A stretch of 64,000 bases of DNA, taken from positions 32,642,931-32,706,930 of the forward strand of contig NC_090128.1 in the NCBI RefSeq assembly GCF_040581485.1, given 5' to 3'. This stretch comes from Linepithema humile (taxonomy: Eukaryota; Arthropoda; Insecta; Hymenoptera; Formicidae). Of the stretch, positions 1 through 10,000 are shown piece after piece; position 1 is the first letter of the stretch, and each line of letters opens with the position of its first letter. A program made the position numbers and the translations under genes. Below the pieces are notes generated by a model, which saw only the letters and a list, made by a program, of their open reading frames with translations, made no database searches and was not told the DNA's origin.

Positions 1-173
1 GATTTGTTAGAACGTTTTTTATAACTTTAAACGGAACAGTGTGCATGTCACTAATAAATTTTTAATTTTGAAGAAAAATTGGTATTTTTAAACTCTGGTA
101 AGTTTACATGCATCATAAAGAATATATTTTAAATATTTCAACTCATTTGCGTGAAATGCATTATTTATGACAG

Positions 174-383
174 GAACGTTTTATTTTTATCTGGAAGTTT
201 AGGAGATCACTTACGCTCGCATTTAAAAAAGAACATTTTTCAGTATTGCTTATGTGGAAGACCGTACATACCAAAAGTCATGATTTCGAAGTAGAGTGTA
301 ATATTTGTCACAGAAGCACATCTGTTGCTGTCAGAACTTATTTCAATGACCATATTGAAGACAAACATCATTTGGCAAGCTAA
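174..383 (+). CDS. Possible last coding exon with BED/C2H2-like zinc finger
   Basis: An open frame runs from just after a cag acceptor-like site (171-173) to a TAA at 381-383, giving 69 residues. An in-frame TGA at 168-170 means it can only be coding if spliced in at about 174. The peptide has a tryptophan at residue 29, then C42-x2-C45-x14-H60-x4-H65, which resembles a BED-type or degenerate C2H2 DNA-binding finger near a C-terminus. An AATAAA poly(A) signal lies 8 bases after the stop (392-397). No matching upstream exon is visible: the GTAAGT at 98-103 would join a frame that has a stop just before it. It could be the end of a host zinc-finger gene that starts left of the window, or a relic of a BED-bearing transposon. 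The identification is weak. Confidence 0.35.
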   Translation, partial: ERFIFIWKFRRSLTLAFKKEHFSVLLMWKTVHTKSHDFEVECNICHRSTSVAVRTYFNDHIEDKHHLAS

Positions 384-399
384 CTAAGCTGAATAAAAG

Positions 400-2500
400 A
401 ATGGCAGTAAGTTTTATTGTTATTAATTAGTATATTTAATTATTTTTTTATTTCAAATCGCGCTTGATTTTTCAAAAATATATGATATAATAATTCCACC
501 AAAAATCAGACAATTTATTTTTTATTTATATGTGAATATTATAATTGTCTATATAGATTTCTTTTCCTCTGAAAGTTGACATGGGATCGATGTTAGCGGC
601 GTCTATATAGTATTACTATCTGCAACAATGATAGTCTTAATTTTGACGATTTTAGATCACTAAAAGATATATACAAGAATAGTGGCCATGACGAATGATT
701 ATTTGTTTTATGTCTATAAAATTATGAATATAATTATAAATGTAGGTCTTACAGAAAACATCATTATGTAAATTATAACTATAATTATAAATTACAATAT
801 GTTTGTTTTAAATTTATTATCTATATTTTTAATTTTATTTACTGAAACAATTTAATGAAATAATCATTGATGTATTTCTATGTAAAGGGATAAATACTGA
901 CAATTTATATATTATAATTTTATTTTAAATATTTAATTTTTATATAATTTTTTATGTACTTTTACTCGTATTTATATTATTTTTTTTATATACTTTTGTT
1001 TTTTTTTAATTTTTTATAAAATTAATTATTATAATATCCGTAAAAGTTTCCGTAATGTATTAAATTAATTGTCGGTGAAATAGTTAAATTGAAAAATGTT
1101 AAAATTTGTTTAAGAAATGTTTATGTAATATATGAGGCAGTCATTATAATGTACAAATAAATTCATTTTAAAAGAGTTTGTATTTTATTATTTGAAGATA
1201 GTATATTGTAGGAATTGTTTATTCTTGCGTCAATTAAGTGGCATTTTGCATTAATTGTGTAACATTATACTTATAAAATGTTACAGATATTTAACGCATT
1301 AAGGATAATTATTACAATATTTATAATTTTTATATTTATTATTTATTTTTAACGTAATTTAATTTTAAATATTATTTCAAATATTTAAACAATTTTTAAG
1401 GTTTTATTATTAATTACATAATTGTTTTATGAAAAATTTGTTTTAAAGAATAAAAACTTTAATGTTTGTAATAATAATTTTTTAAATATAAATTATTTTG
1501 CGTAGCAAATCTGTGACGTAATTTTGTAGTTTAGATTAGAAGTCTATTACAATTAAAAGAGAAATCAAACAATGTAGATTTGTTTGGTTAAACATTAAAT
1601 TTTACGTTTGATATAAATGGTTTGCGGTAAGTGCAAGTGATTTTTGGTGTTTTATAGAAGATATTCAAAATGTCTGTTTTAAATCTTGATATATTTCTGA
1701 ATACTTGTTTAAATACTTTCTGGATTTTGTCAAAGATGTAACTTTATTGCTTTAATATAAATGTTTGCTCAAAGTGCAGTGCAATTATTTATTTTCGAAT
1801 TATTCTATACTATACATTTTATGTAATAATCTAATCACAAAAGGTTATTAATTTTTTTACACATTTTTACTCGTGAATAACAGAACTCGTGTTGAATAAC
1901 GCTGTATATAGTGTATAATTGTGACAATAATAGTAGTTTTATAACATATAAGTAATATTATTTTATATTATTATTTTTATTAAAGGTATTGTTATAATAT
2001 ATATTTCTTCGTAACTAAAGAAATATATAGTGCGCGTAGCGCTGTCTAGTATAACATATTAAATCTCTGAGTTTGCTTTCGTCAAACATTTTGATATACG
2101 TTTCAGATACAATGTTCGTATTATCAAATTGGCGTATTCCGATAATGCAAATGTAGTACGAATTTTTAATACAAATATAACACGCTTGCTATGATATGCG
2201 CAAACGATCAGCATATGCTGCCGGCTTATCTCATATATCTTTGTTATTTTGTTTTGGAAATTATTTATTTCGTTTAGCAAAGTGAGATATAGTGATTATT
2301 CACAATTGTTCCTAGATTGAATTCGAATTCTTTATACATATATGTAGATTTCCATACACACATATGTAAATAATTGATCCTTATTCTTCAAGGATAATGG
2401 CGGATATCACATATAACCTTGTAAATTCTTTATTGCTGCTTTTATCACACGAGTGAAACTTGATATTTTTTATACAACAGATTTCTGCGTTACTCGCTGC
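400..2500. other. AT-rich stretch without recognisable genes
   Basis: This part is dominated by A/T runs and has no open frame with recognisable protein content. Base composition changes sharply near 2500, where CpG-containing sequence begins. I see no tRNA, no rRNA and no clear transposon ends. It may be 3' flank of the neighbouring left-hand gene or plain intergenic DNA. Confidence 0.5.
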
Positions 2501-2599
2501 AGAATCGGCATTATCGACGTCGCGCGCGCTAGTGCAACGCGACAGTTTCGCGAATGCGACGCAAGATGACGGCGGAGCGTGGTCGTGCACCTGTAGTGA

Positions 2600-2648
2600 C
2601 AACACGTGTTACAGCTGAGTGGCGGTTTGGTTATCCGAAAAAGTGAGT
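2600..2648 (+). other. Possible 5' noncoding exon end with splice donor
   Basis: A CpG-rich stretch from about 2500 ends in GTGAGT at 2643-2648, a good splice donor. There is no convincing coding frame in front of it. With the 58-bp candidate exon at 4403-4460 it could form the spliced 5' leader of a plus-strand transcript. The upstream border and any promoter were not identified, so this rests on one donor-like site and composition. Confidence 0.2.
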
Positions 2649-4402
2649 ATAGTATCAGAGTGAATTTTCGTAACGTTTTTCTCGGTTGCCGTTCGCCCTA
2701 GGTTTCGAGGAACGTCCGACGTGCGTAGGAACGTCGACGTATTACGCCGAAGTGCGCTGCTATTTACACGACGGCAGCATGTGTCGTCATTACTTCACCA
2801 TAATATCCCGAGGGAAACACTTAACCTTGACTGTCGCCTTTCGCGATAATCAATAACAATTATTGATGGCCGTGCTGCGTCTCGCGAATGTGTTACAAAG
2901 TGTATGCGCTCATGTGATTATGCCAAACAACAATCTCGATCGAATATTGACTCGATCGAATGTCAAGTCGATTCGATCCCGGCGACGCTAACCTAAATCT
3001 TGCTGCGACGTCGCGAGCATCGGTGTACCCGATGTATAAATCTGTTCAGTTACAACGAATCGCTGGATTATCGTTTCTCGGAGCTATCGATGATTTGGAT
3101 TCTCGCGAATTTATTCAAAGTTAACGGCTTTCACACGCTCGTTTTGCGTTATTGCAAAGGCATCGCCGTAGGTAACCTTCGTTTCCCGTCGGTTTGTTTT
3201 GCTTCGTTTGCCGCGCTTTTGGGGTACGCGTGTAAATTTTGGCGCCCGCGCAGCGTCGCGTAGTAACGTGGAGCAACTAGGGAGACGAAATCGATATATG
3301 GATATTGCCACAGTAGAATCGTGTTGAGTTTGAATTGTACTTGAATCGCGCTAAAGAGAATCAAAGTACTTAATCCTTTATGCTTCTATGAATGTGTCTC
3401 TCGCAACAAACACATATTGAAAGCTTGATTCATGTCGGACGATGGAGTGCAATCATGCGTTATAATATCGTGTCACGGTGCTTCAAAACTTCCGTTGATA
3501 CGGCTGGGTTTGCGATTGATTGCCCTACCACACGGAAGTTTCGAATTCCACTAGATCAGATTTCAAATTCCGCATCGCGATTACAATCTGATTCAGATTG
3601 TGAACTCATACGTTTCGGCTTAAGGTAACATGTATTTCGAGAATAATTTGAGGTTATAAAATTTAAAATGTAACGCGTAGAAATAATTTTGCCGATTTTT
3701 GTATAATTTATAAAAGCTTGCATTGAAATACCTTTTGTGTTTTTAAATAATTGAATATTGTGTTTTATTAGAATTAGATACTTTTATAATAATTCAGTGC
3801 GAATAAAATGATAAATGTCATATATCGGATGTCATTTTCTACATCATCGTTTTTGATATCGCGTTTGCAGCGCGATTTTATGCGAAAACGTGAGAAAAAA
3901 GCGATCACGAATTAATTAGCGCAACATTATATCCGATTATTTGTGATATTTCTGGTGAAATTTCCATCTCGATTTTTCAGTCTTGACATTTCGCGTAAAT
4001 TTACTTTTATTAAAATTTCCGATTGTTGATATCAATAAATTTACACGTAAGCGATGTGGTGTCGTGGTTAATAAAGTGCCACAAAGCAATAGATTGCATT
4101 CTCGCTTCAATATCTCTTTTATATCGGAAAATTACTTTAACCGCGATGTTTACTGGCTCATGAGTGTGCTGAAGTGAGTAATAATTAGGAATTTTTAAAT
4201 GCGTATCCAAGCATATCAGAACGAAGCGGCGCGTGCGATATCAAACCTTCGTATTCAGCACATTTTCTCGATTGTTATACGAGAAAAATAATATTTGAAT
4301 TTTATTTATTTTTTTAAATTTATATAATTGTATCGCAATAAATTGTGTGGACACGAAGGATTAAATATCGAGATGATTAATGCATGTGGTATTTATTTTC
4401 AG

Positions 4403-4460
4403 GTGATAGTGATCGGTAGGGAAGGAATGAGCTGCAGGGATTCCCGGAAGGTGCATTAGG
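4403..4460 (+). other. Candidate 58-bp internal exon with a 10-codon uORF
   Basis: The segment is bracketed by a pyrimidine-containing acceptor (…ttttcag, AG at 4401-4402) and a strong GTGAGT donor (4461-4466). Inside it an ATG at 4427 opens a frame that closes with TAG at 4457-4459 and encodes ten residues (MSCRDSRKVH). That would suit an upstream ORF in a 5' leader. The exon has no other long frame. If real, it belongs to a plus-strand transcript running towards the convergent bHLH gene. No coding exon for it was found in the window. Confidence 0.25.
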
Positions 4461-5012
4461 GTGAGTACGTTTTCAAATATTTGCTTAATCTTAATTGGTA
4501 GATTAAGACCGCGTTGGTTGAAATACTTGTATTTTAATGTCGAATTCGAAGAAACAATTAAAATACCATTTCTTCGAAGCTTTTTTAAAGATTTACTGAA
4601 CTGATGGAATACCGAATTGATAATCTGACGCTTATACTTTAAAACATATGTGGGATTTTGAAGCTTGATAATTGACGCTTGAGGCTTTATTTACAAATCT
4701 TATCTTTGCAGAAATATCTTTAGGAAACTAAATATTCTCCATATTTTAATAACTTGAATTAATACAATATGAATTAATACTCGAACAGTACAATTTTTGC
4801 ACGTTGCAAGTATTAATAAGCATAAATATTACAAACGAATATATTCATTAAAAAATTAATTAGCAAAAGTGATTTTCAATTTGCAATTCAAGTAATACAA
4901 CGGAAATATTTATATTATTTAAAAACTTAAATCAATCTTAATCTAAGTTATTGGGTAGGTCATTAGCTGTGTATAAAATGACACTGTATATATATTGCTG
5001 ATATGAAACATG

Positions 5013-5018
5013 TTTATT
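5013..5018 (-). terminator. Poly(A) signal of the bHLH gene
   Basis: TTTATT on the plus strand reads AATAAA on the minus strand, about 730 bases after the bHLH stop codon. It is the first canonical hexamer I noted downstream of the K-box and Brd-box motifs, so the 3' UTR probably ends near 4990-5005. Confidence 0.5.
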
Positions 5019-5054
5019 AAAAATCTATCGCTCTCTACGTCTACTACAGTAAAT

Positions 5055-5081
5055 ATCACAGGTACACGTTTCTCTATCACA
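5055..5081 (-). promoter_or_regulatory. Two K-box motifs in the bHLH 3' UTR
   Basis: ATCACA at 5055-5060 and 5076-5081 reads TGTGAT on the mRNA strand. The first has the full extended form CTGTGATA. K boxes are negative 3' UTR elements of Drosophila E(spl)-C transcripts and are seed targets of the miR-2/6/11/13 group. Spacing of about 20 bases and position in the 3' UTR of an E(spl)-type gene support the call, although six bases alone occur often by chance. Confidence 0.5.
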
Positions 5082-5311
5082 AAATGCTCTGCTCGGTCAT
5101 TCGTACAATGTATCCGCATCGTGCGTTGTATCTCTTCAGAAATCACCGAAATTGTCTCGCCTTGAGAGATCATCTGTTGTCATTCGTTCTGTATCCGACC
5201 GACGGAGAGACTCGTACAACAACGTTATATCGGCGAGATAATAAAAAAGAAAACATCCTCTCGATAAAAGTATGAAATAAACAATAGAAAACATCTAACT
5301 GTCGAGTAAAT

Positions 5312-5318
5312 TAAAGCT
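5312..5318 (-). promoter_or_regulatory. Brd-box in the bHLH 3' UTR
   Basis: TAAAGCT on the plus strand is AGCTTTA on the mRNA strand, an exact Bearded box. In Drosophila this motif in Brd-family and some E(spl) bHLH 3' UTRs lowers mRNA stability and translation through miR-4/miR-79 family pairing. It lies about 430 bases after the stop codon. Confidence 0.5.
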
Positions 5319-5607
5319 TCAGCCGTACGCGTGGCCGCGAGAGAAAACTACGCATCGAGATCCCAATGTCTCTTCCCTCCCCCTTCTTCTGCTCCGATTT
5401 CTGCGGAACGTTGTTGAAGATGTTGGTGTGCGAGGATGTTAGAACGCGCCGGAGACAACAATTCGTGTGACGGTGTGTCGATTCGAGTGCATTCTTAAGC
5501 AAGTGAGACTGCTTCCGAGTCCTAGGGTTGATCCTCGCGCCGCGCAGCAGCAGATTCAGCCTCCTTCTTCTTGCGGTGCTCTTAGTCGCGGCGTTCGTTC
5601 CGTTCAG

Positions 5608-5613
5608 ATCACA
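5608..5613 (-). promoter_or_regulatory. K-box in the bHLH 3' UTR
   Basis: ATCACA reads TGTGAT on the mRNA strand, about 135 bases after the bHLH stop codon. It is the third K-box core in this 3' UTR. Confidence 0.4.
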
Positions 5614-5646
5614 GACGAGATTGCAACACCGGCGTCCAGACGCCTT

Positions 5647-5671
5647 CCCCCCCCTCCCCCTCCCCCCCCCC
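5647..5671 (-). other. G-run tract in the bHLH 3' UTR (quadruplex-capable)
   Basis: The plus strand reads C8-T-C5-T-C10, so the mRNA carries G10-A-G5-A-G8 about 75 bases after the stop codon. Such a run can in principle fold as an RNA G-quadruplex. It may also be only a low-complexity tract, and length errors are common in such runs. Confidence 0.6.
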
Positions 5672-5746
5672 TGATTGCTTCGAATAATGCTTTGGGGAAT
5701 CTCGCCTTTTGCCGGTTACTTCACCATAGCCACATCAAATGGCCGT

Positions 5747-6568
5747 TCACCAGGGTCGCCAGATAAGCTCGTTAGGCTTGGCCACCTGCAGGAGGCCCTG
5801 GTGGCTCTGGGAGACGGTGTCGATGTCGGTTCGCACCGGGGATGGCTGGCTGGACGCCGGTGTCAGCGGCATCGAGTACTCGTCGGAGCTCAACTCGCTG
5901 CTGGACAACGAAGACGGCGAGGGCTGCGACGCTGTTACGTGGATCGTCAACGGGCCGGTCTTGTCCATCGAGTTGAGTTTGTGTCCGAGGTGCGTCATCA
6001 GTTTCGTGCCGAGAGCGACGTCGACGCCCGGTGTCGCGGCTAGGCAGCGGCTGACTTCGTTCGCGCAGTGCGTGTAGCCGGCGCGGAAGCGATCGGCGTC
6101 GATCACCGGATTCGCCGAGAGACGCTGCTGGCGCTGGAGTTTGTGCAAGTGGCGCACCGTGAGCTCCAGGATGTCGGCTTTCTCCAACTTGGCCACATTC
6201 TCGCCGTCACCGGCCAGCGCGGTCACCATCAGGTCTTTCAGCTCGTCGAGGCAGCGGTTGATGCGTGCTCGGCGTTTGCGTTCCAACATCGGTTTCATCA
6301 CCTGCGAATCGAGAGAGAAACGGAATCGTTATAATTGACGCTCGTGAAATTGGCGAGAAGGATAGTTTCACGCGTTTCGAAAACTTTCGAGGCCGGAGGC
6401 TAATTCGAGTTAATTGCCGCGGAGCGAAAATCGATCCGAAGTTAGCGCGGTGATTGGAATGGCGCGACGATAAGATATCGAGGTGACACGTACCTTCCGA
6501 TATTGATAGGTCCTGGAAATCGGCTGCTCCTGCCCCTCGACCATGATGATCTGCTCGTGCATCTGCAT
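5747..6568 (-). CDS. E(spl)mbeta-HLH: HES-type bHLH-Orange repressor, E(spl)mbeta-like
   Basis: The coding sequence is two exons, 6568-6494 and 6301-5747, joined across a 192-bp intron (GTACGT donor, CAG acceptor), giving 209 residues. Residues 1-25 come from exon 1. The basic region with the HES proline (VMKPMLERKRRARIN, 26-40) is followed by the helix-loop-helix to about residue 82, an Orange domain at about 96-135, a serine-rich tail with SSDE and PLTP/PSP sites, and a terminal WRPW (206-209). Known family members are nuclear, bind N-box or CACGYG sites and recruit Groucho through WRPW to repress proneural genes downstream of Notch. The start chosen is the first ATG (6568); the later Met at residue 9 is possible. 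The TYQYRKVMKP context fits the mbeta branch better than deadpan or hairy. The intron is notable because the Drosophila E(spl)-C bHLH genes are single-exon. The family is certain, the exact orthology less so. Confidence 0.93.
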
Positions 6569-6858
6569 GGTTAATCCTTTTTTTTTTTTTTCCTTTCGCG
6601 ATGGGCGACACTGAAGAACTTTGCAAGAACTTCACTAAGATAACTGGCTTATCGCGAACGCGCTCTTATCGGACCGGGTTCGTCGAACTTGAGAAACGAC
6701 CTCGCTGCGATTGCGTCGTCGTTGTCGTCACTGCGAGCTCACTGGCGGAAGGAAACACTGCGGTGTTAGCTGAGCTGACACACGTAGGTCTCCAGGCACG
6801 GGTCCTCGAGTGAACACGAACGGAGCGTGATTGTAGTCGCGTTCGGGCGAGGCTGCTC

Positions 6859-6866
6859 CTTATATA
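6859..6866 (-). promoter_or_regulatory. TATA box of the bHLH gene
   Basis: The minus strand reads TATATAAG, about 291 bases upstream of the start codon, predicting a start of transcription near 6830-6836. The surrounding 11 bases (plus-strand TCCTTATATAG, 6857-6867) are identical to those at the malpha-like promoter (45946-45956). No ATG occurs on the minus strand between the predicted start and the initiator ATG at 6568. Confidence 0.75.
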
Positions 6867-6935
6867 GGCACGGGCCTGCGCGCGGACGGGAGGGAAACAC
6901 GCTCTGCGGGGCCGCGCGGTGGGGAACAGGCCTTC

Positions 6936-6968
6936 CGTGGGAACGGTCCGTAGAGGTTGGTTCCCAAG
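6936..6968. promoter_or_regulatory. Su(H) paired site (one half degenerate) at the bHLH promoter
   Basis: CGTGGGAA at 6936-6943 matches the Su(H)/CSL consensus YGTGRGAA exactly. After 17 bases, TTCCCAAG at 6961-6968 is the inverted partner, CTTGGGAA, with one mismatch. Head-to-head pairs with about this spacing are the known SPS module through which Notch intracellular domain and Su(H) activate E(spl) and HES genes. The pair begins 70 bases upstream of the TATA box. Confidence 0.7.
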
Positions 6969-6978
6969 CCAAGCACAC

Positions 6979-6998
6979 CACCTGTAAGCGGCAGCTGC
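6979..6998. promoter_or_regulatory. Proneural E-boxes of the bHLH promoter
   Basis: CACCTGT (6979-6985) is ACAGGTG on the minus strand, and GCAGCTGC (6991-6998) contains GCAGCTG on both strands. Both fit RCAGSTG, bound by Achaete-Scute/Daughterless dimers. They sit just beyond the Su(H) pair, the Su(H)-plus-A arrangement typical of E(spl) promoters. A CACGCG at 7003-7008 could be a HES self-repression site. Confidence 0.6.
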
Positions 6999-7049
6999 CA
7001 GACACGCGCCCACACCAAAGCCATCGTCACCGATTCCTTGCGTCCTTGT

Positions 7050-10000
7050 TGCACCTAGTCGCGGCGGCGCGGCGCGGAGTGCGATGCTCCCTACCTCTCT
7101 CGGCCGATCGTCGACGAGTGGTCGTGCCGCGGTATGCACGGCTCGTAATCGTTCTTCCTCTCTTTCTCTCTTCCGCTCTATCCTTCGTCTTCTCGTTCCC
7201 TCCGCCGTTCCTTCGTCTTCTCTCTTTCTTCCTCCTTAGACGGCTTCTCCGTCCTCCTTCCTCGCTCATCGTCGCGTATTTCTACAAGCGCTCGTGTAAA
7301 AGGACTAGATCTCGACCGACATCCTTCTCTCTTTGTCTCGGGGTAAAATAGAGAGGCTTCCTCCGTCCCGCCTGTAAGGTGCAGCTTTTTCCACCAACCC
7401 GGCAGCTTCCATGCTCGTGCTGGATCTTCTTATCGAGATTCCGCGCCTCTTCCCTCTCCTCTCTTTCTCTTTCTCTTTCGCTCGCTCCTCGCTTCTGGTT
7501 CTCCCGCTTCGCCGACTGTGGAGCGTGCTGGGCACAAGTCCGGCGCGACTCCGGCTCGTGATTGCAATCCCACCGACTACACGGTGCTGTGAATCGCGCG
7601 TCTGTGTATGAATGCGTGTATATGTTCCGTCCGGTCCGGCCACTGTCGCGGAATTAGTATTGCGACCCTCGGTGGCGCGATTGATCGATCGTTTTACGCA
7701 TATTAACACGGACAAGGGGGGAGGCAGGTGAAAGGGAATCGCGGATGAGCTCGGTAAAGTTCGTCGCTGCAGAGGGATATGACAAATCGGTTGTCAGGCC
7801 GTTCGGTCGTGTACCGGAGCGATTAATTAATTGCACCCCGGCGCCGGTTTCTGCCTTCGTTTCCGAGCGATAGCGCACTTCTGCGAATATCTGCGTCGTC
7901 AGTGAATGGGATTGGTGAGCGAATAGGGACTTGATATAATAACCCGCTCGTTAACTCGCCGCGCTTTATCTCGCCGACTATTGCTGGGAAATAATTAGTC
8001 TTATGTTCCATGCTTGTATAATTATTCAAGAATGTAGATTGTTAATTTAAGATTAATTCGGAGGGGAGGAGAGGCCTGTTATTTCATTTATCCGTTCTTA
8101 ATACATGACAGTTCAATGCTGCGTTTATTGCGAGCCCTGTTTCACTTTCGCGATACGTTATTTAGAAAATTATAAAAAAGGCGAACTACAGAAAAAATCA
8201 GTAATCAGTTAATATTTTTTTTCATCTATTTCTGGCATGTAATTGATTCCGCGAATTCGAGAAATTTTACTTACAAAATATGCAATTTTGACGGTAACAA
8301 AAAGATTACGACTTGCAGGCGGAGAATACGCGAACGGTTAAATTTCTTCGCGTTTTCAGTTTTATTGTTAATACGCTATCCGTGAATTCCTCGGGTGGCG
8401 GCCACGATATTTGGGACCTCGATTACGCGTAATTATCGGGTGTGCACCGATAGCAATTACAAGAAGCTAATGAGCAAAAAGGTCTCGCGTGTATATTCAA
8501 AAGCGTCCTTCTGGCGCGCGCGAGACAGTTTCTCGTCCGTGCTCCGCTTGGGTAATCCTATCGTTCAAACGGGCGAAAATTGGGCTCCGAAAGTGGGCCT
8601 GCGCTTAGCTGGCGCGGCTTTAATTTCGCGGAGATGCTCGTAAAATCGTCCTCCGGCTTCGGATAGTCATAGCGCGAAACGAGTATCCCGGGCGCGCGTC
8701 TCTTCCGCGCGCACTTCGAGATACCAATTTCGGCGAGCCACTAGCTGAATTATATTCTACGCGTTCATGTCGTCCCTTCTCTTCGCCCCTTCTTCTTTTT
8801 CCTTTTACTCCCCTATACTTTGTGTTCTTTTTTCTTTCTTTTTTTTTCGCCCTTCGTCCACTCGTTTTTCCTTCGTCGTTTCCGCCGTCTTCCGACCGAC
8901 CACTTCGCTTATTTCGCGACCGGATACTTAAACGTCGTTCGCACCGAATAATTACGCATGCTCGTTTCGAGTCCCCCCCCCCCCCTCCCTCCTCTTGCCT
9001 TTTTCTTCTTGTGCTCTTATGACCCTACGGCATTCTATTTTTTTTTCTTTTACAACCACTTCATCGTTATCTTGTTCTTGTTTTTCTTCTTCTTCGTTGC
9101 TTACATCTCTTCTTGCTACCGCGGCTCTTACGAGGCTTCCTGCTCTGTCTCTCTCTTTTTTCTCAATCTTCTACACACTTTCTTCTGTCCCTTCTATTTT
9201 CTCCCGACTTCACTCTCCTTCTTCGCGTATCGGCCAATTGCGTGTGTCGTTAACGAGTGGCGGTACTTCGATAGAATCCGACCTGATCACGAGATAATAC
9301 TGCTCGTAACTCATTTCCTGTCTCGCTCGCTCGTCCGCTTTGCTCATCGTCGTTGCGCGTCGTCTTCGATCTTCTCGTATCCGCGCGCGCGCGCAATTTC
9401 GTGGGGCCTAATTAGCGTGCTGTTGCGGGAATTTAAGTGACTGAGACGCTGCACGATGTAGATGTAACCACGAGGGCCCGTTCAGTGAAAGCGGACCGAT
9501 TATGACTTCCAAGAATAATTGATGACGCACAAGGATATCCGGTGTCGATTTTGAGATTTCTTTGTAATCTTTATTGTGTGCCGTGTCATCAAGAAATTTG
9601 ACTCGTTATAAAGTATCATTGTTCGGCAAAAAGAATCGAAATAAGTATTATAATAATTGAAATTTAAGAATAAGTTTCTATTTCAACCGAATGCATTATA
9701 CGATATTATAATAATATAATATTACATTTACGCACTTACTCGTTTCATTAATTAAGTGTCAAGTAAGATACGAAGATATATAATCTAGTTTGCATATCAG
9801 AAAATGGCAAATGTTTTTTTTTAAATATGTGTACAAAAATACAAGAAAACATCTACATATTACATATTTATATTCGAATATTTATAAACGTCGTATATTA
9901 TATGAGATATTGTATAAACATACTATGCAATATTATATTAAAATAGCTAGCGTGTTGTAATCGAAAGTTTCGTTCCACTGACGCGCGTGTTTAACCAAAT

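Noticed and set aside
98..173. A 76-base intron joining an upstream exon to the zinc-finger frame
   Set aside because: The donor at 98 would join a frame with a stop codon (89-91) directly before the junction, so this intron does not yield a continuous protein.
5675..6338. Plus-strand open frames opposite the bHLH gene
   Set aside because: They are antisense readings of the bHLH coding region, with no domain and no start context; the minus-strand WRPW frame explains the low stop density.
6666..7351. Arginine-rich frames in the bHLH upstream region
   Set aside because: They overlap the TATA box and Su(H) sites, occur in several frames on both strands and have no recognisable domain.
8822..9440. 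Phe/Ser/Leu-rich frames resembling membrane proteins
   Set aside because: Direct translation of pyrimidine-rich low-complexity DNA; no conserved start or codon pattern.
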